A program made the position numbers and the translations under genes. The notes beneath the pieces were generated by a model that was given only the letters and a program-made list of their open reading frames with translations, was not told the DNA's origin and did no database searches. Positions 44,605 to 53,562 of a DNA stretch of 64,000 nucleotides are shown piece by piece; within the stretch, counting starts at the first letter, position 1, and every line of letters begins with the position of its first letter. The stretch covers positions 5,704,001-5,768,000 of the forward strand of contig NZ_JARXYP010000002.1 in the NCBI RefSeq assembly GCF_029893805.1, written 5' to 3'. The DNA is from Streptomyces sp. SAI-135. Lineage in GTDB: Bacteria; Actinomycetota; Actinomycetes; Streptomycetales; Streptomycetaceae.

Positions 44605-44662
44605 CCTCGTCCTCAAACGCCGGACGGGCTGAAATCAGTCCCTCCGGCCTTTGAGGAACGGG
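44605..44662. repeat. Streptomyces-type extragenic palindromic repeat
   Basis: CCTCGTCCTCAAACGCCGG (44605-44623) is nearly the reverse complement of CCGGCCTTTGAGGAACGGG (44644-44662). Sequences of this type recur between genes in Streptomyces genomes (recalled, not searched). It lies in the 306-bp gene-free stretch between the sigma factor and MFS genes. Confidence 0.65.
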
Positions 44663-44679
44663 TCGAAGGGGCGAAGCAA

Positions 44680-44711
44680 TCCCCCTGACCGGCCGACCCC
44701 GGTCAGGGGGA
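44680..44711 (-). terminator. perfect 13-bp stem-loop terminator of the MFS gene
   Basis: TCCCCCTGACCGG (44680-44692) and CCGGTCAGGGGGA (44699-44711) pair perfectly with a 6-base loop, 16 bp beyond the MFS gene stop. Confidence 0.85.
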
Positions 44712-44726
44712 AGCTGAACGTGCGGC

Positions 44727-45995
44727 TCAGGCCGTCGCGAGCCGCTGCTGGGCCCGGGCCGCACGCGTTCCGAGGACGGTGAGGGTGACCACGCCGAGCA
44801 CCGCCAGCAGTCCGACCCCGACCGTTCCGGCCCAGCCGCCCGCGTGGAAGGCGAGGGCGCCTACCGTGCTGCCCGCGCTGGAGCCGATGTAGTAGGCGGA
44901 CTGGTACAGGGCCGACGCCTGGGCGCGGCCGTGGGTGGCCGTCTTGCTGACCGCCGAGGACGCCACCGCGTGGCCCGCGAAGAAGCCGCCGGTGATCAGG
45001 ACCAGGCCCAGGAGGACCAGCCCCAGGGAGCCGGAGAGGGAGAGCAGCAGGCCGGTCGCCGTCGTACCGCCCGCCGCGTACAGCGCGCCCCGGCGGCCCA
45101 GGCGGCCGACCAGCCGGCCCGCCGTCGACGCGGACACCGTGCCCACCAGGTAGACCAGGAAGATCGAGCCGACGATGCCCTGGGGGAGCGAGAAGGGCGC
45201 CTCGGTCAGCCGGTAGCCGATCACCGTGTACACGCCGCCGAAGACCGTCATGAACAGCGCGCCGATGGCGTACAGGCGGCGCAGGAGGGGGTCGGAGAGG
45301 TGCGCGCGGACCGTGCCCAGCAGGACGGCCGGCTTCAGCGAGCCCGCCTTGAAGTGCCGCGGCGCCGGGAGCAGCAGCCGGAACGCCACCGCGCAGGCCA
45401 CCGCGATCGCGCCGATCACCCCGACGGCCACCCGCCAGCCCCACTCCTGGGCCACCCAGCCCGTGATGACCCGGCCGCTCATCCCGCCGACGCTGTTGCC
45501 CGCGACGAACAGGCCGATCGCCGTGACCAGCGCCTTGGGACGGACCTCCTCGGCGAGATACGCCGTGGCGGAGGCCGGCAGTCCCGCCAGGGCCGCACCC
45601 TGCACCGCCCGCAGTGCGACCAGCGCGGTCAGCGAGGGCGCGAAGGGGACCAGCAGACCGACCGTCACCGCGACCGCCAGCGAGCCCGTCATGACCGTAC
45701 GGCGGCCGAAGCGCTCGGAGAGGGCGCTCATCGGCAGCACGAACAGCGCCAGACCGCCGGTCGCCGCCGCCACCGTCCAGCTCGCCTCGCTCGCCGCGAC
45801 CCCGAACTCGCCCGAGATCAGCGGGAGCAGGGCCTGGGTGGAGTACAGCAGCGCGAAGGTCGCGACACCGGCGAGGAAGAGGGCGAAGCTCATCCGGCGG
45901 TAGCCGGGGCCGCCCGGGGTCAGACGGGAGTCGACGGCGGCTGGGGCGGGGGAGACGGCGCCCACACGGGTGGACGCCCCGGTACTGGCAGGCAT
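44727..45995 (-). CDS. MFS transporter
   Basis: This 422-residue protein has twelve predicted membrane helices with the major facilitator motif A-like segment FVLPMSALSERFGRRTVMTGS between helices 2 and 3 and a second one in the other half. It resembles arabinose-efflux/Ynfm-type drug or metabolite exporters. It is divergent from a LysR regulator 63 bp away, which probably controls it in response to the exported compound. The substrate is unknown. Confidence 0.87.
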   Translation of the reverse strand: MPASTGASTRVGAVSPAPAAVDSRLTPGGPGYRRMSFALFLAGVATFALLYSTQALLPLISGEFGVAASEASWTVAAATGGLALFVLPMSALSERFGRRTVMTGSLAVAVTVGLLVPFAPSLTALVALRAVQGAALAGLPASATAYLAEEVRPKALVTAIGLFVAGNSVGGMSGRVITGWVAQEWGWRVAVGVIGAIAVACAVAFRLLLPAPRHFKAGSLKPAVLLGTVRAHLSDPLLRRLYAIGALFMTVFGGVYTVIGYRLTEAPFSLPQGIVGSIFLVYLVGTVSASTAGRLVGRLGRRGALYAAGGTTATGLLLSLSGSLGLVLLGLVLITGGFFAGHAVASSAVSKTATHGRAQASALYQSAYYIGSSAGSTVGALAFHAGGWAGTVGVGLLAVLGVVTLTVLGTRAARAQQRLATA

Positions 45996-46032
45996 GCCTC
46001 GAAGCTACGTACGCCCGCGCTCATCCGTCCAA

Positions 46033-46050
46033 TGCATGGATTCGCCATAA
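46033..46050. promoter_or_regulatory. possible LysR-type binding site
   Basis: In the gap between the divergent MFS and LysR genes, ATGG (46036-46039) and CCAT (46045-46048) form a short dyad with a T-N11-A match (46037-46049), the loose consensus of LysR-type regulators. It lies 11 bp before the LysR start. Confidence 0.35.
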
Positions 46051-46058
46051 TCGTTCCC

Positions 46059-47009
46059 ATGGAGCATCAGCAGAGGTCACAGCCGCGCCTGTCACCGTCC
46101 AGTGACACAGAAGACATGGTGATGGTGCTGGCCCCGCGGCTGGCGTACTTCGCCGGCGTGGCCCGCACCGAGCACGTCACCCGCGCCGCCCAGGAGATGG
46201 ACGTACCCCAGTCGACGCTCTCCCGGGCCATGGTCCGCCTCGAACAGGACCTCGGCGTCGACCTGTTCGCCCGCATCGGCCGCACGGTCTCCCTCACCCC
46301 CGCGGGCCGCACCTTCCTCGGCTCCGTCGAACGTGCCCTCGCCGAGATCCGGCGGGCCGCCGACGAGGTCCGTGCCGACGCCGACCCGGCCACCGGCAAG
46401 GTCGCGTTCGGCTTCCTGCACACCATGGGCTCCGAGACGGTCCCCGGACTCATCCGGGCCTTTCGCGCCGACCACCCCCGCGTCCGGTTCAGCCTGGTCC
46501 AGAACTACGGCGAGGCGATGATCGAGCGGCTGCGCGCGGGCGAGCTGGACCTGTGCCTGACCTCCCCGGTCCCGGACGCCCCCGACCTCGTCGCCCGCCG
46601 CCTGGACGAACAGAAGCTGCGGCTCGTGGTCCCCGCCGACCACCCCCTCGCGGCCCGCAGGCGGGTGCGCCTCGCGGAGGCCGCCGAGGAGTCCTTCGTC
46701 ACCCTGGAACCCGGCTACGGCCTGCGCCGCATCACCGACGACCTGTGCCAGGAGGCCGGATTCAAGCCGAGGATCGCCTTCGAGGGGGAGGAGGCCGAGA
46801 CGCTGCGCGGCCTGGTGGCGGCGGGCCTGGGCGTGGCGCTGCTGCCTCCGCCCGCCTTCCCCCGCCCGGGAGTGGCGGAACTGACGGTCACCGCACCACG
46901 GGCGGCCCGCGAGATCGGTGTCGCCTGGCTCGACGGCCACCCGGACACCCCGCCGGTGGCCGCCTTCAAGAAGTTCCTGCTGTCGAGGAGGGGGAACCTG
47001 CTGCCGTGA
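46059..47009 (+). CDS. LysR-family transcriptional regulator
   Basis: The 316-residue protein has a winged helix-turn-helix (FAGVARTEHVTRAAQEMDVPQSTLSRAMVRLEQDLG, about 29-64) and the LysR substrate-binding domain (LHTMGSETVPGLI, then ERLRAGELDLCLTSP). It is divergent from the MFS exporter and likely regulates it. ATG 46059 was chosen because the conserved N-terminal domain starts close by. It ends 1 bp before the convergent hydrolase gene. Confidence 0.9.
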   Translation: MEHQQRSQPRLSPSSDTEDMVMVLAPRLAYFAGVARTEHVTRAAQEMDVPQSTLSRAMVRLEQDLGVDLFARIGRTVSLTPAGRTFLGSVERALAEIRRAADEVRADADPATGKVAFGFLHTMGSETVPGLIRAFRADHPRVRFSLVQNYGEAMIERLRAGELDLCLTSPVPDAPDLVARRLDEQKLRLVVPADHPLAARRRVRLAEAAEESFVTLEPGYGLRRITDDLCQEAGFKPRIAFEGEEAETLRGLVAAGLGVALLPPPAFPRPGVAELTVTAPRAAREIGVAWLDGHPDTPPVAAFKKFLLSRRGNLLP

Positions 47010-47010
47010 C

Positions 47011-47766
47011 CTAACGCCGGCGCCCGAACCCCGAGGCGAGCGGCATCCGCAGTCCCAGCGGCGGAGGTGCGGCCAGCGCGTCCTGGACCGGCCGGGACAG
47101 CACCCGCCCGAACAGCGCCCCCAGGACGAAGTCCTCGGCCAGGGCCTGTACTTCGGCCCGGTACTGGTGCAGTCCGTGACCGTCGGAGTGCACCTCGAAC
47201 CGGCACACCTCCCGGTTCGCCTTCTTCGCCCGGGACGCGAGACGGAACGACAACTCGGGGTCGACCCGCTGGTCGTTGGTCCCGTGCACGATCAGCACCC
47301 GCCGCCCCACGAGCTGCTTGACCGGTTCGGAGGCGGCCGCCACATCCTCCTCCGGCAGCCAGGGGGCAACCGCGACCACGGAGTTGACGGCCTCGTGCCC
47401 GCCCGCGCGCAGTGCGGCCCGCCCGCCCATGCCGACGCCGACCAGGGACACGGGGACGTCGCCGTAGCGCCGTACGACCTCGTCGGCGGCCCAGGTCGCG
47501 TCGTGCGCGGGATGCGCCTCGCTGCCGTTCCAGCCGCGGTAGCGGTAGTGCACCAGATGGGCCGCGAGCCCCTCGGCGTGCCCGGCGCGGGCGAGTCGTC
47601 GTCCCAACGCCCTTACGGCGGAGGGGAGTCGCATCGAGGCGGGTCTGCGCAGAGAGGTCTCGTCGCCGCCCGGGAGGAGCAGCACCACCCCGCTCACCGC
47701 CGCCGGCTCCGGGCCGAGGGTCCTGCCCAGTCGGGCGCTGCGCACCGGCGTCGCTTGCTGTGCCAT
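47011..47766 (-). CDS. alpha/beta hydrolase-fold protein lacking the nucleophile Ser
   Basis: The 251-residue protein has an alpha/beta hydrolase fold: SGVVLLLPGGDETS, AAHLVHYRYRGWNG, then a nucleophile elbow that reads LVGVGMGGRAAL instead of GxSxG, and VLIVHGTNDQRVDPELS and SDGHGLHQY for the acid and base. The Ser is replaced by Gly, so the protein may be inactive as a hydrolase or have another role. It is convergent with the LysR gene with 1 bp between them. The upstream gene, on the opposite strand, is adenosine deaminase. Confidence 0.75.
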   Translation of the reverse strand: MAQQATPVRSARLGRTLGPEPAAVSGVVLLLPGGDETSLRRPASMRLPSAVRALGRRLARAGHAEGLAAHLVHYRYRGWNGSEAHPAHDATWAADEVVRRYGDVPVSLVGVGMGGRAALRAGGHEAVNSVVAVAPWLPEEDVAAASEPVKQLVGRRVLIVHGTNDQRVDPELSFRLASRAKKANREVCRFEVHSDGHGLHQYRAEVQALAEDFVLGALFGRVLSRPVQDALAAPPPLGLRMPLASGFGRRR

Positions 47767-47851
47767 GACAGAACAGTGTCAGAAGCCCGGGTGTACGACA
47801 CGGGGCGGGGCGGTCACCGTTACGTATCGGCGGATTCGTACAGCGGGCTCT

Positions 47852-47863
47852 CTACGCGCGTAG
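47852..47863 (+). promoter_or_regulatory. nucleoside-regulon palindrome (adenosine deaminase)
   Basis: A perfect CTACGCGCGTAG palindrome lies 16 bp before the start codon of the adenosine deaminase gene. Its TAG end runs into a possible -10 (TAGGAGT), as at the other sites. Confidence 0.8.
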
Positions 47864-47879
47864 GAGTTACAGTGCGAAG

Positions 47880-49043
47880 ATGACGAGCCAGATTGACCGG
47901 ATGGGGAAGTCCCCGAGCCCGGACCAGATCCGCCGGGCACCCAAGGTTCTGCTGCACGACCACCTCGACGGCGGGCTGCGCCCCGGTACGGTCGTCGACC
48001 TCGCCCGGGAGAGCGGGTACTCCGCACTCCCCGAGCATGACGCGGACCGGCTGGGCCACTGGTTCCGCGAGGCCGCCGACTCCGGTTCGCTGGAGCGGTA
48101 CTTGGAGACCTTCTCTCATACCGTGGGCGTGATGCAGACCCGTGAGGCGCTGGTGCGGGTGGCCGCCGAGTGCGCCGAGGACCTCGCCGCGGACGGTGTC
48201 GTCTACGCCGAGGTGCGCTACGCCCCCGAGCAGCACCTGGAGAAGGGGCTGACCCTCGAAGAGGTCGTCGAGGCCGTCAACGAGGGCTTCCGGGAGGGCG
48301 AGCGCAGGGCCAGGGCCGACGGCCGCCGCATCCGCGTCGGCGCCCTGCTCACCGCCATGCGGCACGCGGCCCGTGCCCTGGAGATCGCCGAACTCGCCAA
48401 CCGCTACCGCGACCTGGGTGTCGTCGGGTTCGACATCGCGGGCGCGGAGGCCGGCTACCCGCCCACCCGGCACCTCGACGCCTTCGAGTACCTCAAGCGC
48501 GAGAACAACCACTTCACCATCCATGCCGGCGAGGCCTTCGGGCTGCCGTCCATCTGGCAGGCCCTCCAGTGGTGCGGCGCCGACCGGCTCGGGCACGGTG
48601 TGCGCATCATCGACGACATCCAGGTCCACGAGGACGGCACCGTCAAGCTCGGACGGCTCGCCTCCTACGTCCGGGACAAGCGGATCCCGCTGGAGCTGTG
48701 CCCCAGTTCCAACCTCCAGACCGGGGCCGCGTCCTCGTACGCCGAGCACCCGATCGGGCTGCTGCGGCGCCTGCACTTCCGGGCCACCGTGAACACCGAC
48801 AACCGGCTGATGTCCGGCACCAGCATGAGCCGGGAATTCGAGCACCTTGTCGAGGCGTTCGGTTATTCGCTCGACGACATGCAGTGGTTCTCCGTCAATG
48901 CGATGAAATCAGCGTTCATTCCTTTCGATGAACGACTCGCGATGATCAATGACGTCATCAAGCCCGGATATTCCGAGCTGAAGTCCGAATGGCTGTTCCA
49001 GCAGACCGCCTCCACCAGCGGTTCTGTGGACGAAGAGGGCTGA
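47880..49043 (+). CDS. add: adenosine deaminase
   Basis: The 387-residue enzyme converts adenosine or deoxyadenosine to inosine or deoxyinosine. Metal and catalytic residues are visible: LLHDHLDGGLRP (HxH), TIHAGEAFGLPSIW (His and Glu), RLGHGVRI (His), LCPSSNLQTG and TVNTDNRLMSGTSM (Asp). ATG 47880 follows the regulatory palindrome closely. Its products feed purine nucleoside phosphorylase at 62-63 kb. It is monocistronic here. Confidence 0.93.
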   Translation: MTSQIDRMGKSPSPDQIRRAPKVLLHDHLDGGLRPGTVVDLARESGYSALPEHDADRLGHWFREAADSGSLERYLETFSHTVGVMQTREALVRVAAECAEDLAADGVVYAEVRYAPEQHLEKGLTLEEVVEAVNEGFREGERRARADGRRIRVGALLTAMRHAARALEIAELANRYRDLGVVGFDIAGAEAGYPPTRHLDAFEYLKRENNHFTIHAGEAFGLPSIWQALQWCGADRLGHGVRIIDDIQVHEDGTVKLGRLASYVRDKRIPLELCPSSNLQTGAASSYAEHPIGLLRRLHFRATVNTDNRLMSGTSMSREFEHLVEAFGYSLDDMQWFSVNAMKSAFIPFDERLAMINDVIKPGYSELKSEWLFQQTASTSGSVDEEG

Positions 49044-49106
49044 CCGGGGAAAACCTCGGGTGCGGAATGCGGGCGGGTGTTCACAATCCGTCCGCATTTC
49101 GATGTT

Positions 49107-49136
49107 TGCAGCGGGTGGGCTCCCGTGTTTACGGTC
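49107..49136 (+). promoter_or_regulatory. promoter of small secreted protein
   Basis: TTGCAG (49107-49112) and TACGGT (49131-49136) are spaced 18 bp and lie 45 bp before the start codon, as in a vegetative-type promoter. Confidence 0.45.
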
Positions 49137-49180
49137 ATGGACCGCTGACATCCCGCAACCCCATTTCGAGGACGCATTTC

Positions 49181-49537
49181 ATGAAGCAGTCTGCTGCCAA
49201 GACCCTCGGTGTCGCCGCCCTCGGTGCCGCCTTCGCCGCCGCCGGCGCGGGTGCCGCGAACGCCGCTCCGGCGGTCCCGGACGCCACTCAGGCGCTCGGC
49301 TCCGTCTCCCAGGGGCTCCCCACCGAGAACGTCACCAAGGCGCTGCCCGGCGCCGGTGAGGCGCTGGCGCAGGCCCAGCCGGCCGTGGGCACCGGCCTGT
49401 CGGCCGCGCAGCCCGCCGTCGAGAAGGTCCTCGCGGACGGCCCGACCGGCCCCGTCGCCGGTCTCCTCGGCGGCCTGCCGATCGGCAAGGTCATCCCGGG
49501 CAGCGGCACCGGCCTCAACGGCCTGCCGCTCGGCTGA
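49181..49537 (+). CDS. small secreted protein, Ala/Gly/Pro-rich
   Basis: The 118-residue product has a signal peptide (MKQSAAKTLGVAALGAAFAA, cleavage near ANAAPA, about 29) and a mature part rich in Ala, Gly and Pro without known domain (GLPTENVTKALPG, LLGGLPIGKVIPG). It resembles the small secreted protein at 55655-56050 in style and may be a wall-associated or aerial-surface protein. A 20-bp perfect terminator follows. The function is unknown. Confidence 0.75.
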   Translation: MKQSAAKTLGVAALGAAFAAAGAGAANAAPAVPDATQALGSVSQGLPTENVTKALPGAGEALAQAQPAVGTGLSAAQPAVEKVLADGPTGPVAGLLGGLPIGKVIPGSGTGLNGLPLG

Positions 49538-49557
49538 GACCCGCCGCTCCCCGCACG

Positions 49558-49603
49558 CGCCGGTGGGGCGCACCCCGGGATCACGGGGTGCGCCCCACCG
49601 GCG
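49558..49603. terminator. perfect 20-bp bidirectional terminator
   Basis: Bases 49558-49577 pair perfectly with 49584-49603 around GGATCA. It separates the convergent secreted-protein and PspC genes (20 bp after one stop, 13 bp from the other). Confidence 0.9.
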
Positions 49604-49615
49604 TACGTGCGGAGG

Positions 49616-49816
49616 TCACCAGGCGGTCTGCGTCTTCTCCTCCGAGGGGAGCAGGATCCACAGCGCGATGTAGAGCAGGAACTGCGGGCCCGGCAGCAGA
49701 CAGGACACCAGGAAGATCACGCGCATCGTGGTCGCGGAGGTGCCGAAGCGCCGTGCCAGCGCGGCACACACTCCGCCGATCATGCGGCCGTTGGTGGGGC
49801 GGGCGAGGCGGGACAT
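49616..49816 (-). CDS. PspC-domain membrane protein
   Basis: The 66-residue product has the PspC motif (RMIGGVCAALARRFGTSATTMRVIFLV) and one or two membrane helices. PspC domains occur in envelope stress systems. It starts at ATG 49816 and ends near the shared terminator. It may be a small membrane stress protein; the partner is not seen here. Confidence 0.88.
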   Translation of the reverse strand: MSRLARPTNGRMIGGVCAALARRFGTSATTMRVIFLVSCLLPGPQFLLYIALWILLPSEEKTQTAW

Positions 49817-49909
49817 TGCGGCTCCTTCGTGAGCGTCGACGGTCCGGGTCCGAGTGACCCTTTCCAGCTGTCTTCAACGCTACGGAGACGAACAGCACAA
49901 AGCGTCGCT

Positions 49910-50461
49910 CTACGGTGCGATCCCGACCCTGGGAATCGTCGGGGTCCGACCCTGAGCCGGCTCCTCCTGGCGGACGGCGGCGGGCCGGCCGCGCTTGTTC
50001 CTGCGGCGCAGCGAGTGGCGCACCGCCGGCACGATCGCGAGGTGGACGAGCGCGACGCCCGCGGTGTTCAGGAACAGCGAGTCGATGTCGACGACCTGGC
50101 CGGGCACGCCGGTCTGGAGCAGCTCTATGCCCAGGGAGATCAGCGCGCCCGCGGCACAGGTGCGGATCAGGGAGCCGAGCGGGGAGGCCCACAGGCGGCC
50201 GTGCACCATCGGGAGCAGTAAGCCGAGCGGGGCCAGGAGCGCGAGGCCCTCACCGATCCGGCGCGCCGCCTCCTGCCCGCCGAGGGCGAGGTCGGCGCGG
50301 ATGCCGGCGAACGGGTGCAGGTTGGCGGGGACGACCCAGGGCACGTCCAGCGGGCGCAGCGTGAACCAGGCGACGAACGCGAGGTGTGCGACGAGGAGGG
50401 CACCTCCTGCCACACGGACGCGAAGGGCGGCATTGCCGCCGTCGAAGCCTTGACGCTGCAC
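49910..50461 (-). CDS. VanZ-family membrane protein
   Basis: The 183-residue protein has four membrane helices with the VanZ pattern FTLRPLDVPWVVPANLHPF, PLGLLLPMVHGRLW and GIELLQTGVPGQVVDIDSLFLNTAGVALV. VanZ-like proteins are linked with low-level teicoplanin resistance in some Gram-positives, but most are uncharacterised. It lies between the PspC gene and the AfsQ operon lipoprotein in the same direction. GTG 50461 was used. Confidence 0.82.
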   Translation of the reverse strand: MQRQGFDGGNAALRVRVAGGALLVAHLAFVAWFTLRPLDVPWVVPANLHPFAGIRADLALGGQEAARRIGEGLALLAPLGLLLPMVHGRLWASPLGSLIRTCAAGALISLGIELLQTGVPGQVVDIDSLFLNTAGVALVHLAIVPAVRHSLRRRNKRGRPAAVRQEEPAQGRTPTIPRVGIAP

Positions 50462-50554
50462 GATCCCCTAGACGCCCCGCTCGGCACGATCGGTTCCGGA
50501 ACCCCCCGAGGTACCTGGGTGAGGCCTGCGCCACACGTGCCGGCCGCCCCCGCG

Positions 50555-51208
50555 TCAGCCGCCCGTCACCTCGGTCGACGGCGGCTGGTGGCTGCCCGGC
50601 TGGGAACGGACCTCGTCCGTGCAGTCGTAGCGGCGCGGCGGTGCGGCCGTGGGGCCGCCGAGGATCACGGAACCGTCGCCCTCGGCCGCGGCCGAGTCGG
50701 ACAGGGTGCACACCGCCTGGGCGAGGGCGTAGGCGGACAGCTCGGTGGGCGCGGTGCTCAGCCGGAGCGTGTCCTCGGGGTCCCTGGGCCGCGGCCCCCC
50801 GACCGTCATGCCGCCGCGCACGTACGTCTGGTACCCGGCCTCCCGCTCGGCCGCCGACGGTGTCTCGGCGAGCTGGTCGAGAAGCCCCTGCGCGACCAGC
50901 ACCCGCCGCTCGGAGTCGGCGGTCCCGCCCGGGACCCTGAGGCTCCGGTCGACGGCCACCAGCGAGGCCCCGCACAACAGGAACACCTGCACGGCCAGCC
51001 CGTGCGAAGCCTGCTCCGAGGCGTCCGGCTCGGACAGCGAACACCGCACCCGTGAGGGCGCGGGGCCGAAGTCGGTGGGCACCTCGGTGGGCCGGATCCC
51101 GCAGCCGGCGACCAGCAGACCCAGCAGGGGCAGCGCCAGCAGGCGCGGCATCCTCCGCCCGGAACGCGGCGCCCCCGCCCCGTCCGTACGTCGTCGCGGG
51201 TGCCTCAC
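50555..51208 (-). CDS. lipoprotein of the afsQ operon
   Basis: The 217-residue product has a lipobox (LPLLGLLVAGC, Cys near 36) after an Arg-rich start and a mature part with regularly spaced Cys residues; no domain was recognised with certainty. GTG 51208 overlaps the stop of the afsQ2-type kinase gene (GTGA), so it is translated with the kinase; a lipoprotein gene follows afsQ2 in S. coelicolor too. It could sense or modulate the kinase at the membrane. ATG about 51151 at MPRLL is an alternative start. Confidence 0.75.
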   Translation of the reverse strand: MRHPRRRTDGAGAPRSGRRMPRLLALPLLGLLVAGCGIRPTEVPTDFGPAPSRVRCSLSEPDASEQASHGLAVQVFLLCGASLVAVDRSLRVPGGTADSERRVLVAQGLLDQLAETPSAAEREAGYQTYVRGGMTVGGPRPRDPEDTLRLSTAPTELSAYALAQAVCTLSDSAAAEGDGSVILGGPTAAPPRRYDCTDEVRSQPGSHQPPSTEVTGG

Positions 51209-52782
51209 GCCTCCCCCTTCTTCGCCCCGTCGTCGTCCTTCGTGGCCTCCGTGAGCTGCTCCGCGAGCGCCGAGGCGTCCCGGGGCAGCCGCAGGGTGAA
51301 GACGGCACCGCCGTCGGGGGAGTTCGCCGCGGTGATCCCGCCGCCGTGGATGTGGGCGTTCTCCAGGGCGATCGACAGGCCGAGGCCGCTGCCCTCGGAG
51401 CGGGGGCGGGAGGCGCTGGCCTTGTAGAAGCGGTCGAAGACATGGGGCAGGACGTCCTCGGGGATGCCGGGGCCGTGGTCGCGGACCCCGATGACCACCT
51501 CGTCGTCCGCCGCGCGCACGGCCACCCGCACCGGGGAGCCGCCGTGCTTGAGGGCGTTGCCGATCAGGTTGGCCAGGATCACGTCCAGGCGCCGCGGGTC
51601 GAGGCGGGCGTGGATGCCGCGCTCGGCGTCCAGCTCCACCGCGTCCAGCCACGCCCGCGCGTCGATGCACGCGGTGATCTGGTCGGCCACGTCGACGTCG
51701 TCGAGGACCAGCCGGGCGGTGCCCGCGTCGAAGCGGGTGACCTCCATCAGGTTCTCGACCAGGTCGTTGAGCCGGCGGGTCTCGCTGACCACCAGCCGCA
51801 CGGCCGGCTCGATCATCGGGTCCATCGAGCCGGACTCGGCCTCCAGCTCCTCCTCCAGGATCTCCGTCACCGCGGTGATCGCGGTGAGCGGAGTGCGCAG
51901 TTCATGGCTCATGTCCGCCACGAACCGCCGGGAGGCGTCGTCACGTGCGGCCATGTCCTCGACCCGCTTCTCCAGTGCCTCGGCCGCGTAGTTGAACGTC
52001 CGTGACAGATCCGCGAGTTCGTCGGTGCCCGACACCCTGAGCCGGGTGTCAAGACGTCCCTCGCCGAGCCGCCGGGCGGCGACCCCCAGCCGGTGCACCG
52101 GCTTCAGTACGGTCGTCGCGGCGGCCTGCGCGAGCAGCGCGGAGCCGATCAGGGCGAGCCCGGTGGCGATCCCCAGCGACCAGGCCAGGGAGTTGAGGTC
52201 CTTGGCCTCGGGCTCCAGGGACTTGAGCATGTACCCGGTCGGGCCGCCGCCGATCACGCGCGTGCCGGCGACCAGATACGGGGTGTCGTGGTCGACGGTC
52301 CGCTGCCAGTACAGGTGGTAGGCGTACTCGTTGGCGGAGTCGACCTCCTGCTTCTCGTTCACCGCCTCGCGCAGCGACACGGGCACGTCCTGGAGCGTGA
52401 AGCCGTCCAGGGCGCCCGAGTTGCCGTACACCGTCCTGCCGTCGGCGTCGGAGGCCACCAGCAGCACGCTGAAGCGCTGGCTGCTGCCCGCCATCTGCCC
52501 CGCGGCCTGCTGGAGTTCGTCCTGCGTGGGGTCCTCGGGCAGGGCGCCCGCGCGGTTCTGCATCTCCTGCTGGAAGTCCCGCAGCACCGCGTCCTGGGCG
52601 CGGGTGAGCACCGCCTCGCGATTGAGCCAGTAGGCGATCCCGGACGCCGAGACGGCGGCGGTCAGCGCCACCAGGCCGAAGACGACGACGAGACGCAGCC
52701 GCAGACTGGTGAAGCGCAGCCGTGACCACACACCCTTGCGCGCCGCGAACCAGCCGCGGAGCCCCCCTTGCGCTTCGGTCAC
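51205..52782 (-). CDS. afsQ2: sensor histidine kinase AfsQ2
   Basis: The 525-residue kinase has two membrane helices around a periplasmic sensor (first near 30-50; second about 190-215), a HAMP linker, HisKA with ADMSHELRTPLTAI (phosphorylated His), and HATPase boxes NLIGNALKHGG and GVRDHGPGIPEDV. Length and neighbours match AfsQ2, which pairs with AfsQ1 to control antibiotic production and nitrogen metabolism (for example with glutamate) in S. coelicolor. GTG 52782 overlaps the AfsQ1 stop. Recognition is by order and sequence style, without a search. Confidence 0.88.
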   Translation of the reverse strand: MTEAQGGLRGWFAARKGVWSRLRFTSLRLRLVVVFGLVALTAAVSASGIAYWLNREAVLTRAQDAVLRDFQQEMQNRAGALPEDPTQDELQQAAGQMAGSSQRFSVLLVASDADGRTVYGNSGALDGFTLQDVPVSLREAVNEKQEVDSANEYAYHLYWQRTVDHDTPYLVAGTRVIGGGPTGYMLKSLEPEAKDLNSLAWSLGIATGLALIGSALLAQAAATTVLKPVHRLGVAARRLGEGRLDTRLRVSGTDELADLSRTFNYAAEALEKRVEDMAARDDASRRFVADMSHELRTPLTAITAVTEILEEELEAESGSMDPMIEPAVRLVVSETRRLNDLVENLMEVTRFDAGTARLVLDDVDVADQITACIDARAWLDAVELDAERGIHARLDPRRLDVILANLIGNALKHGGSPVRVAVRAADDEVVIGVRDHGPGIPEDVLPHVFDRFYKASASRPRSEGSGLGLSIALENAHIHGGGITAANSPDGGAVFTLRLPRDASALAEQLTEATKDDDGAKKGEA

Positions 52783-53456
52783 TGAGGCGTGTCCAGCCGG
52801 TAGCCCACACCCCGCACGGTACGGATGAGCGTCGGGGACGAGGGCACGTCCTCGACCTTGGCGCGCAGCCGCTGCACACAGGCGTCGACCAGGCGCGAGT
52901 CACCGAGGTAGTCGTGCTCCCACACCAGCCGCAGCAACTGCTGGCGGGACAGCGCCTGGCCCGGCCGCCGGCTCAGCTCCAGGAGCAGCCTGAGCTCGGT
53001 CGGGGTGAGCTGGAGGTCCTCGCCGTTCTTCGTCACGGTCATGGCCGCGCGGTCGATGACGAGCGAGCCGAAGGACGCCGAGTCGTTCGACTCCCGCTCC
53101 CCGCGCCGCAGCACGGCCCGGATCCGGGCGTCCAGGACGCGGCCCTGCACCGGCTTGACGACGTAGTCGTCGGCACCGGACTCCAGGCCGACCACCACGT
53201 CGATGTCGTCGTTGCGCGCGGTCAGCAGGATGATCGGCAGCTGGTCGGTGCGCCGGATGCGCCGGCACACCTCGAACCCGTCGATGCCGGGCAGCATCAC
53301 GTCCAGCACGATCAGGTCCGGCCGCTGCTCACGCAGCAGTTTGAGGCCGTCCTCACCGGTGGCAGCGGTGGCGACCCGGTGGCCCTGGCGCGTGAGGCTC
53401 AGCTCCAGGGCCGTACGGATGGCGTCGTCGTCCTCGATCAGCAACAGGGAAGGCAC
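52779..53456 (-). CDS. afsQ1: response regulator AfsQ1
   Basis: The 225-residue regulator has an OmpR-type layout: receiver domain with phosphorylatable Asp52 (LIVLDVMLPG) and the conserved Lys (VVKP), then a C-terminal winged helix (LTPTELRLLLELSRR, RTVRGVGYRL). The length of 225 is that expected for AfsQ1. GTG 53456 was chosen from the domain start. It is divergent from sigQ, and an AfsQ1-type box lies in the gap at 53563-53578. It activates sigQ and antibiotic genes in S. coelicolor. Confidence 0.9.
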   Translation of the reverse strand: MPSLLLIEDDDAIRTALELSLTRQGHRVATAATGEDGLKLLREQRPDLIVLDVMLPGIDGFEVCRRIRRTDQLPIILLTARNDDIDVVVGLESGADDYVVKPVQGRVLDARIRAVLRRGERESNDSASFGSLVIDRAAMTVTKNGEDLQLTPTELRLLLELSRRPGQALSRQQLLRLVWEHDYLGDSRLVDACVQRLRAKVEDVPSSPTLIRTVRGVGYRLDTPQ

Positions 53457-53562
53457 GGGCTCATTCTGGCCCATGGAGGGGGTGCGGTACGACCTGTGGG
53501 ACCCGGCAGTCCGTACGGCACTCGTCCGTGGGTCCGCTGTGCAATTCCTGGGAGGGGCCCCT

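Noticed and set aside
44605..44711. Attachment site or IS remnant
   Set aside because: Inverted repeats fit an extragenic repeat and a terminator; no integrase, transposase or target duplication nearby.
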